Assembly (NCBI GenBank): GCA_030077755.1
Contig: JAQJZZ010000012.1
Coordinates: 868,001 to 932,000 of the forward strand
DNA from: Filosporella fistucella
Taxonomy: Eukaryota > Ascomycota > Leotiomycetes > Helotiales
Length of the DNA: 64,000 bases
Reading direction: 5' to 3'
Each line of letters starts with the position of its first letter. Position 1 is the first letter of the stretch. Both the position numbers and the translations under genes were made by a program. The notes beneath the pieces are model-generated. The model saw only the letters and a program-made list of their open reading frames with translations. It had not been told where the DNA came from and ran no database searches. This document shows, one piece after another, positions 9,762 through 21,550 of this stretch.

Positions 9762-12700
9762 TTATTTGGGTGCAAATTCTAATACGACACTCTTAGGTTC
9801 CACATATTTTCCAAGTGGCTTGTATGTCACATCTTTATATCCCATTGCTTCAGGGCCACCAATCTGTAGTCCTTTCTCTGTGTCGCTCCATCTCGGTGAG
9901 CACGTGATACCCAACACTGTCACCATGACACCGTATCTGTACTCTGGTACTCCGAGAGCTTTTCCACTCTGTGTATCTAGTACTGCAATCAGATCCGGCA
10001 CCATAGCGATATAATTCTCCGAGCCGTCATCCTTGACATGCTTTGCATAGATGTTCTCGTTCTTGAATGGAATTTTCAAAACTCCTCCTGTAGCGACAGT
10101 TGGCATTCTCCCCGACGATGATTCTTGTTCTTCCTCAGCGATTTGTTGAATAGTTATTTCACCATATGAATGTCCTTTCCATAGCCTTCTCTCGACCCCA
10201 ATGATCTTGCCTCTAAATAGCACCTTCGCTGATTCTGGACCACCCACTTCGTCGATTATTTGCTCAGCAATCGTGCTGCTTGTATTATGTTTCTTCGCTC
10301 TGGCAATACATCTGCCGATTCTCCAGGCAAGACTCATCGTATTGAGCACTGAGTACTTGATGACCTTTTCCTTTGTTGTTGGTTTCGCTGCCATTCCTAC
10401 ACGACTCCCCATCTCGGTGCAAGATGCTCGGAGAGCACGATCCACAATCTCATCGTTCGTGGTCTTGGTCATCAAAATTGACTTCCCATCACCAGATGCG
10501 ATTGCACAAGGTACCAGTTGTCCTGATTCATAGACACAAAGTGTCGTTTGCCAGTAAGTAGGATATGCTCTCCCCATCCAGTCAGCATCTACAGTTGGCC
10601 GATCAAAGACTTTACTTGACCCAACTAGTAGAGGCTGCAGACCATTTGCTCCACCAATTTCGAGACTCATTGCAACATCAAAAGAATCATGGCGAAGATA
10701 TTCCATCAATTCCCGCATCGCTTCTTCGGTTTCGTTGGCTGAGAGTCGTTCGTTGGAAACGGCAGGTGAACCCATGTGGCCACCCCAATAAACGATATCT
10801 GTTTCTTTCATAGCACTGGAATCAATGATTCGGATGGTATGTCCAGCACGGAGAATATCTCGCAGTTTGATATACTCAGAGAAAGGCGAGCCACCTCCAG
10901 CACAACCTAGAACGTAGCAACCCTCTGAAAGCCATTCGGCATCAGTCTCAGACACGAACCATTCTGGGTGTCCGGTTTCTGCGTTATTAACAACTTTCGG
11001 GCGGTATGTGTCGACATTGATCTCGGGCTGAAGGTCTTTGAGGGGAGTCTGGGCTACTTTTGCAGTTTCTTCAGCATACACTTCTTCATCTTCGGTATCA
11101 AATGCCCCCATGGATGCGTCACTGTTGAAATATTCTGGAGAAAACTCTCCCACAGCTCGTGCAATTACTCGCACCTGGTTTGCGACATATTGTAGTGGCA
11201 TAGCATCAACCTCTGCTAAAGTGACTGTCTCAGGTTTCGCCCCAGCGGCGACAGCGCGATCAAAAGCCATCTGCTTCGCCTTCTCAGTGATTTGTGCGAT
11301 CGTTTGCTCAGAAGTATTCTGAATGATATCAACCGTGCCTCCGATTTTCGAAATGGCTGCGCCGACTGCATTTGCGACGGAATGGAAAGGCGGTTGGATG
11401 ACCTCAGAGACGCCCGCAATATTCTTGGGACAGATCACTGATCCTCCTCCAACGAGCAGCACAGGAAGGGGTTCAGGTGATGTTTTCATTTGATCAATCA
11501 CTCTTTCTACGAGAGCCTTGATTCGGTCTTGGGCAGAAGAAATGGTTGGAGAAGTCAGGTATTTGACGAGAGCTTTGTCACCTATGTCCTCTCCAGCTGC
11601 AACTGCTATATCAGTGGCAGTGAGAATATCTCCGTTGAAAACTTTGGCTTTGGTGCTGAGGTAGTGGCCGACAGAGTCTGGACCAACCGTAACACCTCCG
11701 TCGATTTCTCGGACGATAGAACCTCCACCAAGCCCGATAGATTCGACATGAGGCATGGAAAAGTTGATTTTAACTCCAGCAACTTCTACGTAAGCTGAAG
11801 CTTGCCGAGGAAACCCAGATGGAAGCAAGACGCCAACATCCTATCATAGTCAGTAGTGTGAAACTCTGAAGCAAAATTAAAGCTTACTGTTGTTGTGCCT
11901 CCTACATCAACCACAATCGTGGATGTCTTCTTCCCAACCTGGGAGAAGTTCGACAAGCCCAAATAAGCTGCACCCCTCATTGAATTGGTTGGTCCAGACG
12001 AGAAAGTTCTGATCGGCAAACTAGCAGCAGATGGAGCATCGATCAATGTCCCGTCATTTTGAGTGAGATATAAAGCACAGTGAAGATCCAGCCTCTTCAT
12101 AGCCGAGCGGAAACCCTTGATCGTTTTTCTGGCGAATTTCAGAATAGAAGCGTTTAAGATAGAAGCATTCTCTCGCTCGAGAAAGCCGATATTCGAGACT
12201 TCAGAAGAGCAAACGATATCTATACCTGGTAATTCTCGTTGAATGATTTTTCGTACGTGATCTTCTTGCTTGAAATGCTCATCGATGGGGGAGAATACCC
12301 CTGATATAACTACCGCGTCAATGCCTCTGAGCTTAATCTCTTGGCACTGTTGAACAATCTCATCCTCCATGATGGGAGCTTCTTCTGATCCATCGATATG
12401 AAGTCCTTTTACACATTAATGTTTTCCCTCAAATTTTGGGAATCTACTTACCTCCAGATACAAAACAGTAGTATCCGTTCATTATCTGCTTCAGAGCAGG
12501 CGGGAAATCCGAAAATGGCGGGATTTCCTTCGTGAAGCTCTTCGACAGTCTAATGATCGCTACCTTCGACAATCTTCGAGCATCGTTTTCGACAATAGCA
12601 TTCACGAAATGGGTAGTACCAATCGTTAAACATGCAATGCTGCCTCTATCAATCTTTGAAAACTCGAGGACGGTTCGAACTGCTGTCTCGATGCCATCGG

Positions 12701-12902
12701 TGACATTGGGACTTGTGGTTGGTGTTTTATGCTGGGCTAAAACTCCTCTCTCCGGGGTGTCTGAGAGCGATGGGTCGAGCACGACAGCATCTCTATCAAG
12801 GCGGTCAGTATTTGATAAAAAACGAGGAGGAGGAGGGGATAGTCACGTGTTTGTTCCGCCTACATCTACTCCAATTCTGAGGCTTCTTTGAATACTTCCC
12901 AT
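9762..12902 (-). CDS. Hydantoinase/oxoprolinase (HyuA) fused to DUF917
   Basis: Cytosolic ATP-dependent amidohydrolase-type protein, predicted to open a five-membered cyclic amide such as a hydantoin or 5-oxoproline. Exons 12902-12847, 12792-12452, 12405-11888 and 11840-9762 give 997 aa; introns are 54, 46 and 47 bp. The HyuA N-domain begins with IGVDVGGTNTDAVVLDP near residue 10. The second phosphate-binding motif, VVDVGGTTTDVGVL, spans the third splice near residue 300, and GLGGGSIV follows. From about residue 608 to the end is a DUF917 domain (CYVLGCAGGGSPFSEY, DADWMGRAYPTYWQ, AIASGDGKS). There is no signal peptide. It is divergent from the NCS1 permease across 643 bp, which suggests joint control and a shared substrate. 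Length is that of fungal HyuA-DUF917 proteins, not of the longer classical 5-oxoprolinase. Exact substrate unknown. Confidence 0.9.
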
Positions 12903-13545
12903 TTCGAATTCACTATCGTTGGAAAATGTATCACTTTCATAAGAAGTACGAGGTTCGCTTGTCCGGATTGAACACGCTGAAGAAAGTGACAATAGCGAGA
13001 CGAATGGAAACTGTCGGGCTTATGTCGGAATGAAGCTGCTAAGCTGGATCTCTTGCGAAGATGAAATGAGATATTTCAATTTCTTATCAGTACATGTGTT
13101 TCTGAAAGTATATATGAGTCCTCCTTGTCCACAATATGAACCAATAGATCTATCAAATTGAAGCCATCAAAAATGGGGGTAAGCTCGCTTGACCCAAACG
13201 GACTTGGGTCTTTCGCGAACGTCGCCCAACTCTTACTTTGTGACCATCCCATCCTGCACAACCACGCCGATCTCCCAGTGGAGATCGGGCAATTGAAATG
13301 ATCGGCCAAAAGGGCATGATATTCTTGGCCGCCAAGTCTGACATCCTTTGCCTTTATGTACGATACTTTCCACCCGTTATCTAAACTCTGGCAGTATCAT
13401 TTGCGGGGATGTCAGTTCGAAAGTGGGGTCGCCAATTGCCACCATGAGTACATCTTTTGTACATAGGTAAGAGAATTGTCAATTTGTGTGTTGATGTTCC
13501 AGTATCTCTGTCATACCGTCCTTTGAAACCAGACTTGTATCCAAA
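12903..13545. promoter_or_regulatory. Divergent promoter between hydantoinase and NCS1 permease genes
   Basis: A 643-bp region between two start codons pointing outwards. It contains a perfect 9-bp inverted repeat with a 4-base spacer at 13267-13288 and a CTTATC (GATA-type) core at about 13083, the kind bound by nitrogen regulators such as AreA. Minus-strand frames of about 60-77 codons here look like chance. Confidence 0.5.
13267..13288. promoter_or_regulatory. Perfect inverted repeat CCGATCTCC-CAGT-GGAGATCGG
   Basis: Two 9-base arms pair exactly around CAGT. The arms end in CCG and CGG, the half-site type used by fungal Zn2Cys6 regulators, here spaced by 16 bases. It lies between two divergent, functionally linked genes. 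Operator function is inferred. Confidence 0.4.
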
Positions 13546-15254
13546 ATGGGAGTCTCGAAGATCCTTCAGTTTCTCGAAGTTCCTACGAGCAAACAGACAG
13601 TCTCCTCGCGATGGATCAACGATGATATTCGCCCTATGCCCCCATCTCGTCGTCAATGGGACAAAATAGCATTCATATCTTTTTGGGCCATCAATCAAAT
13701 ATGTCTCAGCAATTGGCAGGTCGGATCCTCGCTCATCGCTGTGGGCCTCTCGGTTTGGCAAGCCATGATCGCAACTATAGTTGGTAAACTCATCATTTCA
13801 GCCGTCGCTATCCTGAATGGTTATGTTGGCGCAGAATGGCATATAGGGTTCCCTGTTTATGCAAGAGTTATTTGGGGAATGTACGGTTCCTACCTTGCCA
13901 TCGTTCAGCGCATCATCCTTGGTCTGGTCTGGTTCTCGGTTCAAAGCTGGACAGGCGGGCTTTGCATTACTGCTGTCCTCGGAGCAATGTTCCCTTCATT
14001 CCATCATATGAAGAATCAATTTCCCGAGAGCGCAAACATGACTACCACAGAATTTGTGGGGTGGGTGGTGTACAATCTGATCACAATTCCCATGCTCTGG
14101 ATGCCGCCTGATAAAACGAAGAGGTTGTTCGTCAGCATGAACATAATCTCGTTCGTGACCTTGGTCAGTATCATGATTTGGGCTTTAAGCGCAGCACATG
14201 GAGCTGGGCCACTATTGTCTGCTCCTGCAGCTGCGAGCTCGGGTTCTGATTTGGGATGGGCGATTGTGAAAGGTGTCACTACCGTTATCGGATCTATTGC
14301 TGTGGGATTGAGTAAGTCTTTCGCCCGTCGATTCATTCCCGATACTAACATACCTCAGCCAATCAACCTGATTACTCTCGTTTTGCCCGCCACCCAGGGG
14401 ACCAGGTGTTTGGACAGTACTTCTCCATCCTCTCGTTCGGTACCATAATGCCGCTCTTTGGCTGCCTCACCTCCTCCGCTACACAGAAGCTTTACGGAGA
14501 AGCAATCTGGAACCCTCCTAACATTGTTCTTCAATGGCTTTCCGATTCTTACTCCTCAGGCACACGTGCAGCAGCCTTTTTCGCCGGCGTAGGTCTCGTT
14601 GTCTGTCAGCTCGCCATCAATACTATCGACAACTCATTTTCCACTGGCATGGACCTTTCAGGTCTCTTCCCAAAATACATCAACATGCGTCGTGGAGCAT
14701 ATATCGGGCTCGTGATTTCTATCGCAATGTGCCCATGGGAGCTGTTGAGCACAGCTGGTACATTCATCAACGTGATGTCTGCATACTCCGTTTTCTTGGG
14801 GCCGATGTGTGGTATTCAGATATGTCACTATTGGCTGATTTGTCATCGCCGTATCAAGCTATCGGATCTATATGACCCAAAGAAAGATGGCGTTTATTAC
14901 TATACGAAAGGACTGAATTATCGCTCTTTCGTAGCCTGGGTTGTAGGCTGGGCGACACAAATGCCTGGTTTCATCAATGCTGTGACTCCTAGTATCAAAG
15001 TGCCTCAACAGCTGCAAGAATTATACTACCTCGCATTCCCACTTGGGTTTGTGATTAGTTTTCTCGTATATTGGGCATTGAATACAGTTGATCCACCAAG
15101 AGGGTTGATGGAGATAGATGAGGTGGATTATTTTGGGACATTTACCGCTGCAGAAGCAGAGAAGATGGGGTTGAGGGAGCAGAGTGATATTGAGGGGCTG
15201 GAAATACAAAATGCAGGGAAAGAGGTTGGAGCGAATGTGAAGTCTTTCGATTGA
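13546..15254 (+). CDS. NCS1-family nucleobase/allantoin/hydantoin-type permease
   Basis: Plasma-membrane secondary transporter, expected to import a nucleobase, allantoin, uridine or hydantoin with a cation. Exons 13546-14311 and 14359-15254 (47-bp intron) give 553 aa, the usual length. After a soluble N-terminus (WINDDIRPMPPSRRQW), helices run through the protein with NCS1 landmarks: FWAINQICLSNWQVGSS, GFPVYARVIWGMYGSY, NQPDYSRFARHPGDQVFGQ (spanning the splice) and SFGTIMPLFGCLTSSATQ. The C-terminal tail is acidic. This is the fungal Fur branch, and the sequence does not settle the substrate. The divergent hydantoinase-type neighbour makes a cyclic ureide or related ring compound the leading guess. 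Confidence 0.92.
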
Positions 15255-15502
15255 GCGAATGGTATAATTAATAACAGAATTAGAGTAGAAATGTAAATGA
15301 ATGACAAGCCCCCAAACAGGTATTTCGAAGCAGTACAAGTCGAGAAATCTTTAGGTCCAAGTTACCCCGCCAAATCTGGGACAAAGGTTGAAATAAATGA
15401 AATGTGAGAAGTGTAAACTAAGACCAGCCAAACGCATATCAGGGAAAAACCGCAAAGGAATAGGACATGGTGTATGTAGATAACCCGTAGATAACCCCTC
15501 AT

Positions 15503-16923
15503 TCAAGCCGTGGGAGTCTTCTGATACACCGTCAACCGGTTTCCAGCACCACAGTACTCCGAGATGTCTCCAGGACAAGAGAACGAGCAGTCTGAATCCT
15601 TTGTGGCGTTTGAACTGGCCGAGAGGACGTTACCACAATAACCTGTATGCCAATCTTAGCGCGTGTTCATCACATAGTATCGGTTTAGATGAAGCATAAT
15701 TATTAGTGTCACTTACACTCTCTCCCGTATTCTGTCCCAAAATACTTGAAAACTCCACAAGCACCGGCGCACGTTTCTAAAGTCATACTATCACTTCCTA
15801 CAAACTTGCCATTTAGAGCACGAAGTCCGTTAGCCTCTGTCTGACATCCAAGATAGGTGTATGCTCCAACAGTAGGTTTTATGGCGGGAACTGTAGCTGT
15901 AGCTGTTGCAGTAGCTGTAGCGGTGGCTATGGTAGCAATGGCGTTGTTCAGATCGTAGATGTCGAGACGATTGGGGCCGCCGCAGTATTCGGAGAGATTG
16001 CCTGCACAGAGCATGTTGCATCCTGCGAGACCTTCCGGGGCAACTGTGCCGCCGTTGGAAAATGTGTTGCCACACCCTAAAGGAAGTGAGAATAGAATTT
16101 GATCAAGGAGATGGACTCACAGCATTGTTGCGAGTACTCAACTCCAGCTAAAACATAGCCGGCCGCTTGACAGGCGGCGGTGCATCGTGCAACTGTGAGA
16201 TTTCCCGGTCCGCCTACAGTGACGACTTGGTTAGGCAGTGTCCGACCAGTTATCCCTTCACTACAAACACGTCAATAACTTTCATATTGAAGAATGAATC
16301 ACCCTACGTATAACACCCAGCGAGCGACCAAGCTCCCACACCTGGATTTGTACTCGGTGGGGATACTCCACTCCAGAAAATGCTCAATCGATTGAGCCCT
16401 CCACACGGTTCAGTGTTATCACCAGTGCAGGCGAAACTACAATCATTTGCATCGGTAGCTTGGCTGGCGGCTGTTGCGATGGTCGCGCCGCAGACTTTGA
16501 GCACATCAGTACAGATGCTCTCGAGAATGAAATGATAAGTTTACAGCATTGAGAATAATATTCCGTTCCTGCGTATATGAACCCCTTACTATCGCAATAG
16601 CTGATGCATGACGCAACCGTCATGCCCGTAAGATTTTGGTATGCGGCTCCAGTGAGAGTTCGTCCGATATCTCTGCAGGAAATTAGGAGGATTTCAAAAG
16701 AAGTGTTAGACATACACGTAGCATCCCTGGTACGTCCAAGAACCAGGCAGAACAGCTGGAGGAGGTATCGCATCCCGTCTTTCGATCGAGACTACATCTA
16801 GCTGACTCGCGACAGCGAACTGTAAACTTTTAGCTGGAAGCCTACAAATGATACTTGGTTGTATCTCACTGTCAAAATTGCAAAAACAGCGCCAACGGCA
16901 GCGTGGAAGTGGTTAAGAGGCAT
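15503..16923 (-). CDS. Secreted protein with three WSC domains
   Basis: WSC modules are Cys-rich carbohydrate-binding domains of fungal wall sensors and secreted proteins. Seven exons on the minus strand: 16923-16870, 16819-16716, 16672-16545, 16494-16308, 16260-16121, 16076-15717 and 15642-15503, giving 370 aa. A clear leader (MPLNHFHAAVGAVFAILT, then FAVAS across the first splice) precedes three repeats. Each has YxGCY or similar, GRTLTG or NGLRAL, C..C, GxEY(S/G)xxC, CG and CGGxNRL; examples are YAGTEYYSQC, LAGVEYSQQC and YFGTEYGREC. Introns fall at the same place inside the repeats, just after the ExxxxC segment, as expected from domain duplication. A long Ala/Thr repeat links domains 2 and 3. 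There is no transmembrane helix, so it is not a classical Wsc1-type sensor. Ends YCGAGNRLTVYQKTPTA. Confidence 0.88.
15880..15950 (-). repeat. Coding Ala-Thr simple repeat in WSC protein linker
   Basis: Repeated GCTACN/ACAGCTAC-type codons encode alternating Ala and Thr between the second and third WSC domains. Such a linker is flexible and likely O-glycosylated, and probably varies in length between strains. Confidence 0.6.
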
Positions 16924-18062
16924 TTGAAATCGGAAGTGTTCCGAGTCGTTGCTGATCTAGGACATAGAATAGAGAAGGAAGGCACAGTATATGTGGGATC
17001 TATGTCACACGGTTGCCATGTAATGACCAAAATACATCTGTTGGGGGGCTGAGCTTGGGGATCATCTTGATGGACGATGGAGAATATTGGGAGCACAGGG
17101 GTGGATGCTTGGGTACACAGGTGCATACAGCCGTGGAAGGAAACCAATTTCCCCAGCAGCCTCAATCTATGGGTCTTGTGTTTTGCAGAAAATTCGTGGA
17201 ATTTGAGAATGTCAAAGCACAAATTGATTCTCTTGGGTTCGTTTTACGTCGTGGGACGGTGGTCGCTCAGCGCAAAATGTGTCTCGACACTGCAAAGCTT
17301 CTAGAAGTGTTTGAGCTCTTCCCCGCTTCGAACACATATGTTGTGTAACCAACTAGCAGCAGGCACTGATCAATGCAGCTGGTAGTTGCTTGGCAGTACA
17401 ACCCTGACTCTAGTTTTCGAGTTGTGGTATGTGGTGCGTCAACTTGCTTGAATGCGCTTGCCAGAGCTATGCTGAACGAAATTGGTAAACCAATCGAGCT
17501 GTCATAAATGAAGTACAACAATGAAGCATGGCAAGGAGAATATAGTTATTTGCAGCAACAAGCACACTTGTGTGACGTTGAACAGGCCCAGCGAGTTGAT
17601 GAGTCTGCCACTTTGTGTTTGGCTAGCTGATTTGGTGACGCTCGCACGAAGAGCTCACAATGTGACATTGAGAAAGCAAAACAGTTTCGTCCAATTTTGG
17701 CTTCTGTTTGTGTTTGTGTCATCTGAGGTAAGTGGGAAGCTGCTGTTGAGTATAGGACTGAGGAGTTTCTTCGTTTAAACCCAGTGGAGAGTGTACGATA
17801 AGGCTCTAATGTGTGCGACCCACCCGACTTGGGCACTTTCAACTATCCGCACGCTGTATTTTTCCCGGGACAACAGGGACCCCAAATTCGATGACTTGTG
17901 GCAAAGAAAGACTTAGATTGGATTGTAGGTGCCATTCCGTCGATTCGAAATTGGCTGCCAAGAAGCATATTTATTGAATGGAAGAACTTTGATCAACTAC
18001 AACCACTTGGCGTTAGAAGCTGAGGATTAAGGGTCAACACCAAAGACCAACACATGTGTTTC
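16924..18062. other. gene-poor stretch
   Basis: Several overlapping frames under 120 codons occur on both strands, but none shows a motif, signal peptide or believable splice partners. I see no RNA gene. Confidence 0.35.
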
Positions 18063-19088
18063 TCAAGGGCCATCTGTTTTCAGCTGCGATTTCTTTTTCG
18101 ACAAATCTTTGTGTCGTACAAATGCAATTAAATAACCATCAACACGGAGACCTTTTGCCAAGCTCCACCACAATTCAGCAGCAAACCATTCACCTGAATC
18201 GGTTTTGTCAGAAGAATAGGGTTGACCATCTGACAGTGCGCAACCATAAAGCTTACCCACTGTCTCCTGGAGACGTCCCCTAGATAGTGACCATGAAATT
18301 GATTCCCACATCAATCCAACTGTGCCGTACTCAAAGATGGCTCTGCCACTTGACCACTCACATTCTGGAGGTTACCATATTCCCAACTTATTGACGAGGC
18401 TCCTTCCTGACACTTCTTCTAAGTGAGAACAACCCCTCATGGTCAGCGTCTGCTATTCCAGCTTCCGATCCTCTTCCCTTGTTCTCTTGATCGTCCAATA
18501 GATGTTTCTCCCATATTTTGGCAGTGACATCTCCTTCTGCTTTGACTTCCTCACTCACCTTACCTGCATGGCTTTCTGCACGTTCATCCCATTTTGATAT
18601 CATTCCTGAGTAAGAAACGATCACGAGTGCTGGGGCTCAACATCCTATGGCCTTCCACGAATCGTACTCTAGTTTCACCAATGATGGCCGCACCATACTT
18701 TCTCCACAGGTTCCACATCATCCGTCTCACCGCGGTGGGCAATATAATCCTCTCTAGAGCGCAATGATCCTAGACGCTCGTTAGGTAGGAGTGCTCCACC
18801 GCCTTCGATGCGAAACTCAGCTTCTCCGTCCAGCATTTGGTGTGTATTGAAGCTGTGATGGCCATGGAAAGGCAACTGCTTCAGACTAAATGCGCAAATT
18901 TGTTATAATACATGTACGAGAATATTGATTGAAATTGGACGCGTTCTGACTCACCCCTCAAGTTTGCTGATGGAGACCCAATCAAATCTGCGACCCAAGA
19001 CTATCTTTTTCCCTTCTAGTTCATCCTTGGTGCGCTTTCGTTCCTCGTTGTAGACCCATCCTCCTCGAGCTCAGTCTTCTTTCGACAT
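18063..19088 (-). pseudogene. Probable degenerate gene, unidentified family
   Basis: On the minus strand an ATG at 19088 gives MSKED and then an in-frame TGA (19073-19071). The same frame continues as ARGGWVYNEERKRTKDELEG to a clean 5' splice site (GTGAGT) after SISKLEG and resumes with LKQLPFHGHHSFNTHQML until a stop after CGHHW (18675). Two more protein-like segments follow: SGMISKWDERAESHAGKVSEE in 18624-18388 and MWESISWSLSRGRLQETVGK in 18314-18063, each in another phase. The segments have natural composition (His, Trp, Gly, Glu-rich) but are separated by stops or frame changes that I could not bridge with credible introns. I read it as a decayed conserved fungal gene. Family not recognised; an intact gene with unusual splicing is still possible. 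Confidence 0.4.
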
Positions 19089-20094
19089 TACCTAACTATG
19101 TGTCGTGAAAATATCTCTGTCGGAAAGATAGAGTGGATAATAATGGCGTGTCAAGCTGCTGAGTTGTTGTGCTCCATCTTGGCCTGATTAGAGAAGATAT
19201 ATATATCGCCAAGTTTATCTTCTAGATGGACACAGATTTAACCAGAGACATATTCAACAGTGTACCACCACCTTATTGGCGCTCACTCAAAGTCCGTAGA
19301 ATGTTCATACTTATTCGAGATTCCTATGATATCTCCGAAAGACCCAGTGAGCTTATTCTGCGATAGAGGTCTTGGAAGCATAACGGAGCACCTCAGACAA
19401 GCAGATGAGATACAACATTCTGGTAGCTCTCGGCAAGTTATGTGTGCCACCGGATCGGGTTTGGTAGATGTAAAGCTAGCCTAAAACAAGAATGTTTAGG
19501 CAGGAAACAACATACTATGAAAGGAGGTCAGCATTGTGAATCAGATACCTCTGCTCAGAGCATTTTTCTTTGCAGAACCACAAAGACTTCGCAAGAAAGT
19601 AGCTTGATTGCTGTGACGAATCATTGTAAACAGACTTTACACGCGCAATTTGAGGACGACTGTCAACAGTGAAGGATGACAAGGATACGCGCCTGCTGTA
19701 GAAGTCTTCTTGCAGCGAGCTGTATCATGTGAATATATCGGTACTACAGAATCTCATTTAACCCCGGCAAGACTTTGTAGGCATAGAATAAACAAGAATA
19801 GAAGAACGGGTGAGATAATTTTCTAAGTAACAACGGAGAGGGTGTGGTAGGACGCGTCAGGAGAAAGTGGCAACATGACTTCGCGATTCGCTTAGTCTTT
19901 ATTTGTTGACTAGCGACATAACTAGGTGTTCTCGACTTAGGAATATCATCAGGCACTCGAGTAAGTAAGTCGCGTCAAAGCCCCTCGAATTCGACTCCAA
20001 TCTGTCGAAATCACTGCCGCTCTTCAGAATTCCGAAACTCTGCTGCGTTTTCCTAGCCTAGATTTCCTCGTGCTACGAAGATCCTGCTACGACG
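19089..20094. other. intergenic stretch
   Basis: No convincing gene. Plus-strand frames of 70-76 codons around 19260-19672 lack motifs. Confidence 0.35.
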
Positions 20095-20775
20095 ATGAAA
20101 ATTATCAATACTTCCAACTCCACTCCTGATACCATCACAGCCAATCGCGAGAAACACATCAACCATGAAATCAAACGGCTGCAGGACTTCATTGGTATAA
20201 CAAATTCTCCCAGTCTGGAAACACCACAAATGATTAGGGCACACTATCTCGGTGAGCTTGAGAAGTGTTTGGGGGTTAGAGAAACTATGAAGAGATGGGA
20301 GAAACTTTGCTTGAACTAGCAACAGAAAGCCCGACGTTCCTATCTGCTATATTTCATGCTTCTTCCCTTGGAGCTGCGCTGGAATATCTGGCACTCTATA
20401 TTCGACTGGCATATGTTACCACGAGTTCACTGCATTGGGGAGCGCAAGGAGCACTATATATCCAACTGCCATATTTTGCCCATCCTTCATACCTGCCGAG
20501 AGAGTCGATATCGTAACTTGTCCCTTACCCAAGCGGTATTCGCTTTCGGGACTTGTATGAACTTCAAGCGAGATACGATCGACATCCCAGAGTGTCTTAT
20601 ATACACCGAACCTGTTGATATTATTGGTCCTTTGGACCACGAGGGTATACCAGGGTCTGCAGAACAGCATTACTATGATTCGAGAGGTAGCAATCAGCGC
20701 AATTTTCTCCAGCATCTCTTTCGCCGCATTTACGCCTCATTCTTGTGTAAGATACCTTTTAGCTTTGGGCAATGA
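20095..20775 (+). pseudogene. 2EXR-domain (F-box-like) protein, split by an in-frame TAG
   Basis: The frame opened by ATG 20095 (MKIINTSNSTPD) stops at TAG 20317-20319 and continues in the same phase as QQKARRSYLLYFMLLPLELRWNIW. This matches the start of the fungal 2EXR family (LPLELRxxIW ... ILPILHTCRESR), a mostly uncharacterised family expanded in moulds. The domain runs to about FKRDTIDIP, and the frame closes at 20775. A 78-bp intron (20252-20329, GTGAGC donor, AAG acceptor) would remove the TAG and keep the frame, so a live gene is possible. Relatives are usually longer at the C-terminus, which favours a truncated or decaying copy. Family call is fairly safe; functional status is not. 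Confidence 0.5.
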
Positions 20776-21550
20776 TAGCATCATCGTCACCGTTTGGCGG
20801 AGTTTGCTTGCTGCTTGTTGAGTATGAACAAACTTGCGGCATCGCTGTCACCGTCCTGGCGTCCTATTCAACCATCAATTTTCGACATGTCTTTCTGTCG
20901 GTAATCCAAGATGTTGGCTCTCTATCATGATTTATCAGACCATTAGGTTCCAAACTCGCCACAACCATGCCTCCTTGGATTCAGAGCCCAGTAGCCAAAG
21001 TCAGTATCCACGCGATTGAGATATCATGGATTTGCCAGTTGGACATGACTCCCTGCTTTAACGAGTGCATCCCCCAAAATTTCCCTACCATATAGTTGCA
21101 ACATTGTCCTCGATAAGGTAGCCCCCGTTTCTCATACGCTAGCTTTAAGAATGAGCCAGATAGCCTTTTGCATGTACTTTTCAGTCTCCTCCACCTGGTC
21201 TAACTGTATAAAGTGCAGTATACTTGTGGCGTACTGGCATTTTTGCGTGCGTTTAGATAGATGGCTGCGTACCTCTGTATACTCACAAATCTATGAATAT
21301 GAAAGCTTCTGTTTCTCTGAGACGGGAAATGTGATTCGTTGTGGCAATATCAAAAGCAACTTTTCCACCCCACCATTTCATCGTAATTTCAATCCATGAA
21401 ACACAACCACACAGAGCAATGCATAGCAAGACATTCAATACGTATGTCTCTGTGATGCTGAAACACTATTTATCCATGTCTGTCCCAAAACAATTTTCTC
21501 TCCCCTCCCTCCCTATCCCTTTCCAACGCAACTCTCCCAACCCCGTAAGA
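20776..21550. other. intergenic stretch
   Basis: Holds possible relics of the 2EXR 3' end and the promoter/5' UTR of the GT32 gene. In-frame ATGs upstream of 21551 (21341 and 21421) extend the GT32 frame but add no leader-like sequence. Confidence 0.35.

Noticed and set aside
13381..13761. 126-codon minus-strand frame over the start of the NCS1 permease
   Set aside because: Overlaps strongly conserved permease sequence and has no motif of its own.
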